A DNA stretch of 64,000 nucleotides from Posidonia oceanica. Taxonomy: Eukaryota > Streptophyta > Magnoliopsida > Alismatales > Posidoniaceae. A program made the position numbers and the translations under genes. Under the pieces are notes generated by a model, which saw only the letters and a program-made list of their open reading frames with translations, was not told the origin of the DNA and searched no databases. Positions 59,184 through 64,000 of this stretch are shown piece after piece (the first letter of the stretch is position 1; each line of letters begins with the position of its first letter). Where the stretch lies: the NCBI GenBank assembly GCA_037176725.1, contig JAZBRS010000020.1:53534001-53598000 (forward strand), read 5' to 3'.

Positions 59184-60272
59184 CTATAGCTCCTTATCCT
59201 CCACAACATCCTCCGAAGACCCAACATCAGGAGCAGCAATTGTGAACGCACGTCCTCGGGTTGGTTGGCGCAGTGCGTCTCCAGCTCTCTTGGGCGGATT
59301 AGGGTAGTTCCTCTAAATATGCCCTAGCTTCCCACAGTTGTAGCACACCACGTTAACTAGTGCCTACTACTGATGAGGACACTTCACAGCAAAATGCTTC
59401 ACTCAACCGTATAGGAAACAAGCTCTTCTCACCTGTGGACCGCCACTAGATCCTACTTGACTAACACCAGCACTACTCCTGCCAGCAAAACTATGCATTT
59501 CACTAACAATAGTGTTGGCACACTCCTTGCTCTTCTTCCTTGAGCTCTCAGAACTATCCAAGCTCAACACCCTAGAGACAGAAAATTGTGGTGCAGACAT
59601 CTTGCACTTCCCCTTCAGATGACTCTCTTTGTACCTCTTGTACTCATCCTCCAAGTGGGATGCCATCTCCACTACCTCCTGCAAAGTCCGATATCGACAA
59701 GTCATGACCTTCATCTTCAAACTTGGCTATAGGCTTTCTAGAAATCTCTTGGCTCTATGCTCCTCGGAGTCGAAGGTCTGAGCAAATCGCTCTAAACGAG
59801 CACAAGTAGCCTCATACTCGAGCACAGTCATTCTTCCTTACTGCAGGCCCTTGACTTCCTTATCCAATCTATCTTTCTCATGGTCAGGGAAATGCCTCTC
59901 ATAGAAGGCACCTTGAAAGTCCTTCCATGCAATCATCAGCAAATCAGAATTAAGGAACCTCAAGCATCGCATGACTCTCAATACTGATCGGCGTCACCCT
60001 CCAGTAGGAAAGAAGCCAGCCATACCCAATTCTCTTCTAGGTACGCCATGCTCTCCTTCTTCACCATCAGCAACCAGGCCTTGCACTCCTTGGGTCTGAC
60101 TCCACCCATGAAAGTCAGAGCACTCAAATGGCTTAGCTAGTTCAACCATGGGTCACTCTTAGACCCTCCAGAACTGCCTTTCCCGAAGGACTATAAGATC
60201 CCACGCATCAAGCTCCTCAACTCTGCTTGCATTCCGTGCCACCTGACTTCCTCCTTGCACTTAACTCAACAT
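59184..60272 (-). pseudogene. gag: gag of element C with two zinc-knuckle remnants
   Basis: Minus frame from ATG 60,272 (MLS then a stop) to TAG 59,184. Capsid-like region: FQGAFYERHFPDHEKDRLDK, RMTVLEYEATCARLERFAQTF, RAKRFLESL. Two knuckles follow: ACFLYG, a stop, VKHFAVKC (second Cys is Tyr) and VVCYNCGKLGHI, a stop, RNY (last Cys is Tyr). At least seven in-frame stops, mostly where Q or R is expected. Gag would build the particle and bind RNA. Confidence 0.82.
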
Positions 60273-60398
60273 GGCATTCTGCAAGTAACAAAAAAAAACA
60301 ACCAAGAAAACAAAACAAGGTGTAGATAATTTCATACCATGTAGTCCTAAGGAATCACTAGAACAAATACCCTAAACTAGTGCACTTATTGTACCTAG

Positions 60399-60411
60399 TG
60401 CTTTGATACTA
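60399..60411 (-). promoter_or_regulatory. Degenerate primer-binding site of element C (initiator tRNA-Met type)
   Basis: Minus strand TAGTATCAAAGC, against the usual TGGTATCAGAGC complementary to initiator tRNA-Met, located just inside the LTR end TGACA. Confidence 0.7.
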
Positions 60412-60415
60412 TATC

Positions 60416-60690
60416 TGTCACGACTTCCATGGCGATAGTAAAATTCCAAAACACAATTAAAGTCATTTTAAAATAAAGAACTTAATAATTAAATGAAAAG
60501 AAATTAAATAAATAATTAAACTAAACAAACACTAAATTCTATCCAAGACCTGTGGTGTGCGACTACGTGACTCTTACTATATGTACTTAGCGCCACCACT
60601 GTCATGACTCCTATCACGTTAGTAAAATACCAAAATACAATTAAAGTTAATTTAAAATAAAGAATTTAATAATTAAATGCAAAGGGATTT
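60416..60690 (-). repeat. LTR 3' end of element C, with an internal 184-bp repeat
   Basis: On the minus strand the LTR ends GTCGTGACA. On the plus strand the phrase TGTCACGACTTCC...AATTAAAGTCATTTTAAAATAAAGAA (60,416-60,500) recurs in altered form at 60,600-60,685. The right side is cut by LINE 4. Confidence 0.65.
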
Positions 60691-60852
60691 TGAGAGTGGG
60701 TTTCTAGAGGGAGAAGGCTCAACTTCTCCTTAGAACTTGGGGGGTTCCATCCCTCCGCCACTTTTCCACTTAAGCCCCTCCTTAATACTATTCCCAGCCT
60801 CTACAATGAGTCCACGTGGCCTGATCTCCGCTTAGGCCTCGTTTACTCTTAA

Positions 60853-62300
60853 ATGTCTGTGCTTACGTCTAGCCCTAATCCTACGGTTTTAGGCGATTTT
60901 AATCCGCCCTCCTTCTCTGGTGTTCCCTAGCAGCTGAAGCTGGATCATCCTCTGGTGCCAATGAAGCGGCGACTGAAGGTGTGGGCTCTGGTCTTGTTCG
61001 TGGCCGTGGTGGGCTGGGGTGTGACAGGGGTGGTCGGGGTAGTGGTGGTAACGCTCATCGCTCCCGAATGTCTCGGTCATGCTCCAAGGCCAACAGGCCT
61101 CCACCAGATCCCGGTCGCGACTGAAGCACTCATCCCCTAAGGATCTAGTAAACACTACTCAGTTCTCCTGGAGGGAGTTGTTCCATCGTCTGCCTTCGGA
61201 GACAACTCCTACTACAATCAAGTTCATCCCTCCTCACCACTCCGGGGACACCTTTCTTGCTAAATATACCAAGCATGAGGCGGCGGAGGTTCTTAAGACT
61301 TGGGAAAATGTCCTCATGGGTTACTTCATCGGCTTTCGGCCTTATCTTCCGTTTCTTGGCCCTCACTTGAAGTGCCTCTAGAGTGTGGTTGGTACTCTGG
61401 AAGTCATGCCCCGAGGAAAGGACTTCTTCCTGTTTCGATTCTCGGAGCATGCTAATCTTTGACAAGCCCTAGAGGGAGGTCCATGGTTTGTTTGGGGCAA
61501 GCCATTGATCCTACGATAATGGACGGCGTCATCGTGCTTTGAGAAGGATCATCTCACCTCGATCCCCATCTAGGTGAAGCTTCCTGGACTCGATCTCAAG
61601 TTCTGGGAGCCCCACATGCTCAGTAGGGTGGCCAATCTGTTGTTAACCCCCCTCTACATGGATGACAATACGGCCAAGGGCACACACCTCTGGTTTGCCA
61701 GGCTATGTGTGGAGATCCTGACCTCATTCTTGTTCCCGAGGACTGTCTTCATGGAGGACGAGGATGGGGTTAAGGACCCTATTGAAGTCGACTACGACTG
61801 GATGCTAAAGACATGCTCTGCCTGCCACTTGTTCGGGCATGATGATGGGGCATGAGCCTTTGGCCAGCTTGCAGGATTGATCAAGCCCCCTGCTCCTCCT
61901 CTGGCTGAGGTTGGCCCTCCGACAGTAGATGCTGAGGTGGAACATAGTTCCTTGCCAGTGGTGGATGTGGTTGCTACGCCCTGCGTTGGCCAGGAGGATA
62001 TCCAAACGCCCCCAGCTAATGTTGAGGCTGAGATGGCTCCTAGAAGCACATCCTCATCCCCTCAACAGATAGTGAAGGACGCTGGCACTTCTTCAGGCCA
62101 TTGGTAGCAGGTGCGCCGACAACGGTGGTCCCCCCCCTCAGCGTCAAAACATGAATCAAAGTCTGCTCGAGGATACCTGGTCTCTGTCCTTGCCTATGTC
62201 AATCCCCTCTGCTATTGAGGTTCTCGGGCAATGGATGATTAAACTCAAGTCGTCCGTCACTGGTGATACACTATCGCCCGATCCCCCCCGATTGCCTATG
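60853..62300 (+). pseudogene. LINE 4 ORF1: DUF4283-like and knuckle protein, frameshifted
   Basis: The start ATG 60,853 (MSVLTSSPNPTVLGDF) parallels the other ORF1 starts. A Gly/Arg-rich part (GLVRGRGGLGCDRGGRGSGG) lies near 61,000 in another frame. The DUF4283-like domain is at 61,230-61,480 (VLMGYFIGFRPYLPFLGPHL; GKDFFLFRFSEHANL), then KLPGLDLKFWEPHMLSR and YMDDNTAKGTHLWFARLCVE, and a knuckle CSACHLFGHDDGA near 61,815. Stops at 61,379, 61,460, 61,517, 61,571 and 61,853. It is clearly more distant from LINEs 1, 2 and 5 than they are from each other. Confidence 0.78.
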
Positions 62301-62379
62301 AATATCCTCTCATGGAAAGTGAGAGGGGCCAACGAAGCTCACAAGTAACACAACGTTCGTGAGCTGTGGTTCTTTAAGG
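62298..62379 (+). pseudogene. LINE 4 ORF2 start, interrupted by LINE 5
   Basis: ATG 62,298 gives MNILSWKVRGANEAHK, the endonuclease opening with Asn of the WNVRG motif changed to Lys, then a stop at 62,346. Sequence similarity to LINE starts resumes at 62,380, marking the insertion point. Confidence 0.78.
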
Positions 62380-64000
62380 GAGATTCTAGTGAGAGAGAGT
62401 CTGCCTTCTCTCTAGGGCCCCGTTTTGGTTTTTTTTGGGAGGGTTTTCCCTCCTTTGTTTCCAAAATTTGGGCGGGCCTGTTGGATTTCAACTTTGGGGT
62501 CCATTAGCACAGTAATTCTGTTTTCTTTTTATTCTCACTCTCTAACCGTTGGTGCGAGGATGTGGACCTGCTGCTATTAACTGCCATGGTTTCCACTAAT
62601 CCCATTGGGTCGCGTTCATTGGGAGATTATCTCCCGTCCTCCCTCCGGCATTCTTCCGACGAGGAGGATGGAAGCGCTCCTCCCATGGATGATCGGCACT
62701 TTCTAGCACTTGAGGGTGGCCATGGGTATGCAAGGAACCGAGGGAGAGGCCGTGGAAATAGATCTACCCAGAGGCAGTGCTCTCGTTCAAGGAAGCCTGA
62801 AGCTCGATCAGAGCATTCCCGCTCGGGGTAGGGACAGTAGTTCCGCACTGTCTTGGTGGTAGGCAAACCTGCCTCTTGGGCGGAGAGAGTAACCAACTCT
62901 TAGTCTTGGTCTCCTGGAACTCTTAGCTTTTATGAGCCGACGCTTAAGAACGACATCAAGGTCGCTGTGTGCCCGCCGGAGGAGGTGGCTAAAGCGGCAA
63001 AGAACTGGAATCGTGTCCTCATGGGATACTTTGTTGGTCTAAAGCCTTATGTTCCGGCTCTGGCTAGGTACTTCAAGCTGTTGTGGATGGTCAGGGGTGC
63101 TCTCGCGTGGAAATGGATTCCTACTGTTCAAGTTCTCTGAGGATGGCGACAAGCAGCGTGCTTTGGAGGAGGGTCTGTGGTTCGTTCGTGGCAAACCACT
63201 GGTCCTCCGTCCATGGTCGTTAGACTCAATATTTGAGAAGGACAAACTGTTATCGATCCCTGTGTGGATCAAGCTTCCCAAACTCCCCCTCCGGTTTTGG
63301 TCGCTGTCGCTTATGAGCCGTATCGCCAGCACTCTTGGTACTCCGCTTTACATGGATGAGGCCACAGCCACTGGGAGTAGAGTGGACTTTGCGAGGGTGT
63401 GCGTTGAGATTGAAGTTGGCTTCTCCTTCTCTCGTGTACCCACCTGGAGGTGGATGGTATCCAAGAAGAAATTGCGGTGGCATATGATTGGGAGCCGAAA
63501 CCGTGTGTGGTTTGTTCGTCCTTTGGGCATGAAAATGGATCATGTTCCACTGCAGCTTCTACTCTGGCCACAATGGTAGACAATGCTTCGGAGATCTCCT
63601 CTACACCTTCCACGAGACCCATGAGTGGGGGGGAGGCTGTGGAAGAACCTGGGGGCACACGTCAACTTCCCCCTCCCCTGTTTCTCAGCTTCTTGGGGAG
63701 GAGCTGTCGAAGATTAGATCCCCAACCTCTTGCTCTGGCACGAGTAGCAAGGAACCCTTGCGTTCCCCTCGGGCTGGCACTAAACCTCTCAAGGCGGTGG
63801 TATCGACTGCATGGGAGACGTCAAACATGATATCAGTGCCTGTGGAGGACTTAGCTTCACCTGATCATTTGAAGGTGAAGACTAAATATCGCTCTACTCC
63901 CCACTCGAAGCTGAGGACATTTGCATCTCCTCCCAAGAGCCAGAACCCTTTCTCAGCTCTCCACACCTCCGATGAAGAAGTGGAATCTCTAATTGCTAAG
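62380..64000 (+). mobile_element. LINE 5: L1-type element running off the window
   Basis: It starts AGATTCTAGTGAGAGAGAGT at about 62,381, followed by a 5' UTR closely matching LINE 2 (48,965-49,173) and ORF1 to the window end. The 3' end and target duplication are outside. Confidence 0.88.
62586..64000 (+). pseudogene. LINE 5 ORF1 (partial): DUF4283-like and zinc-knuckle protein
   Basis: ATG 62,586 (MVSTNPIGSRSLGDYLPSS). DUF4283-like domain: VLMGYFVGLKPYVPAL, then after a frameshift near 63,100 GNGFLLFKFSEDGDKQRALE, KPLVLRPWSLDS, ARVCVEIEVGFSF. A second shift near 63,440 restores the first frame with the knuckle CVVCSSFGHENGSC. Stops near 62,829, 62,835 and 62,901. It is the closest relative of LINE 2 ORF1. 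It ends with the window at EEVESLIAK. Confidence 0.87.

Larger units (their letters stand above)
48746..60690 (-). mobile_element. Element C: degraded Ty3/gypsy (Del/Tekay-like) retrotransposon split by LINEs 2 and 3
   Basis: On the minus strand the order is LTR end (60,690-60,416), primer site, gag (60,272-59,184), protease and RT start (to 58,326), LINE 3, RT centre (54,911-54,690), RNase H start (54,690-54,639), LINE 2, RNase H continuation (48,931-48,746). Removing the two LINEs and one copy of each target duplication rejoins the reading order. Part of RT between MNRVF and the RNase H start, and the segment between KKDG and KKKYPFP, are deleted. Integrase and the other LTR are not in the window. 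Confidence 0.85.
60691..62379 (+). mobile_element. LINE 4: diverged L1-type element, only 5' UTR, ORF1 and ORF2 start
   Basis: The 5' UTR begins near 60,698 (GTTTCTAGAGGGAGAAGGCT, like the AGATTCTAGTGAGAGAGAG start of LINEs 2 and 5). ORF1 follows from 60,853, then the first codons of ORF2 at 62,298. LINE 5 begins at about 62,380, inside ORF2. The remainder of LINE 4 should lie beyond the window, after LINE 5. Confidence 0.82.

Overview
The window is plant nuclear DNA, most likely from a seed plant with a large, repeat-rich genome. The evidence is TG...CA long terminal repeats of 5-6 kb, a Ty3/gypsy gag, L1-type LINEs whose ORF1 carries a DUF4283-like domain and a zinc knuckle, and plant-type splice signals. 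I see no host gene, rRNA, tRNA or CRISPR array. Nothing here lets me name the species. Every coding region is a decayed transposable-element gene with stops or frameshifts.

Left two thirds (1-45,795). This is one large LTR retrotransposon, element A, of which the gag 3' end, the 3' untranslated region (UTR) and part of the 3' LTR are visible. Its 3' UTR holds a roughly 23-kb tandem array (2,201-4,417 plus 22,992-43,790). The repeat unit changes from about 104 bp, to 60 bp, to 56 bp (about 365 copies). A second member of the same family, element B (4,423-22,991), is inserted inside one repeat unit and splits the array. B is structurally complete: 5' LTR 4,423-10,209, primer-binding site 10,211-10,229, degenerate gag 11,756-14,219, a long repeat-rich 3' UTR, polypurine tract 17,961-17,973 and 3' LTR 17,974-22,991. 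A decayed 5-bp target duplication (GCTGG) flanks it. Neither A nor B shows any protease, RT, RNase H or integrase, so both look non-autonomous. Very long LTRs, a tRNA-Arg-like primer site and a tandem-repeat-rich 3' UTR fit the Tat/Ogre lineage of Ty3/gypsy elements.

Right third (45,796-64,000). A minus-strand Ty3/gypsy element C (gag, protease, partial RT, RNase H, one LTR end) has been cut up by LINEs. LINE 1 (minus strand) lies between the truncated LTR of A and the RNase H end of C. LINE 2 (plus, 5.7 kb, full length, poly(A)) sits in the RNase H region with a 15-bp target duplication. LINE 3 (minus, 5'-truncated) sits in RT with a 16-bp duplication. LINE 4 (plus) abuts the C LTR and is interrupted just after its ORF2 start by LINE 5 (plus), which runs off the window.

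The most unusual signal is the satellite-like array inside element A. Most units contain two short inverted repeats. The stem of the first differs between subfamilies by a compensatory pair change (GACTC/GAGTC in the 104-bp units, GACCC/GGGTC in the 56-bp units), and several 104-bp units close on UNCG-type tetraloops. The array also carries higher-order periods of about 504 bp, 958 bp and 2.9-3.4 kb. This looks like a satellite forming inside a retrotransposon 3' UTR, later hit by a sibling element.
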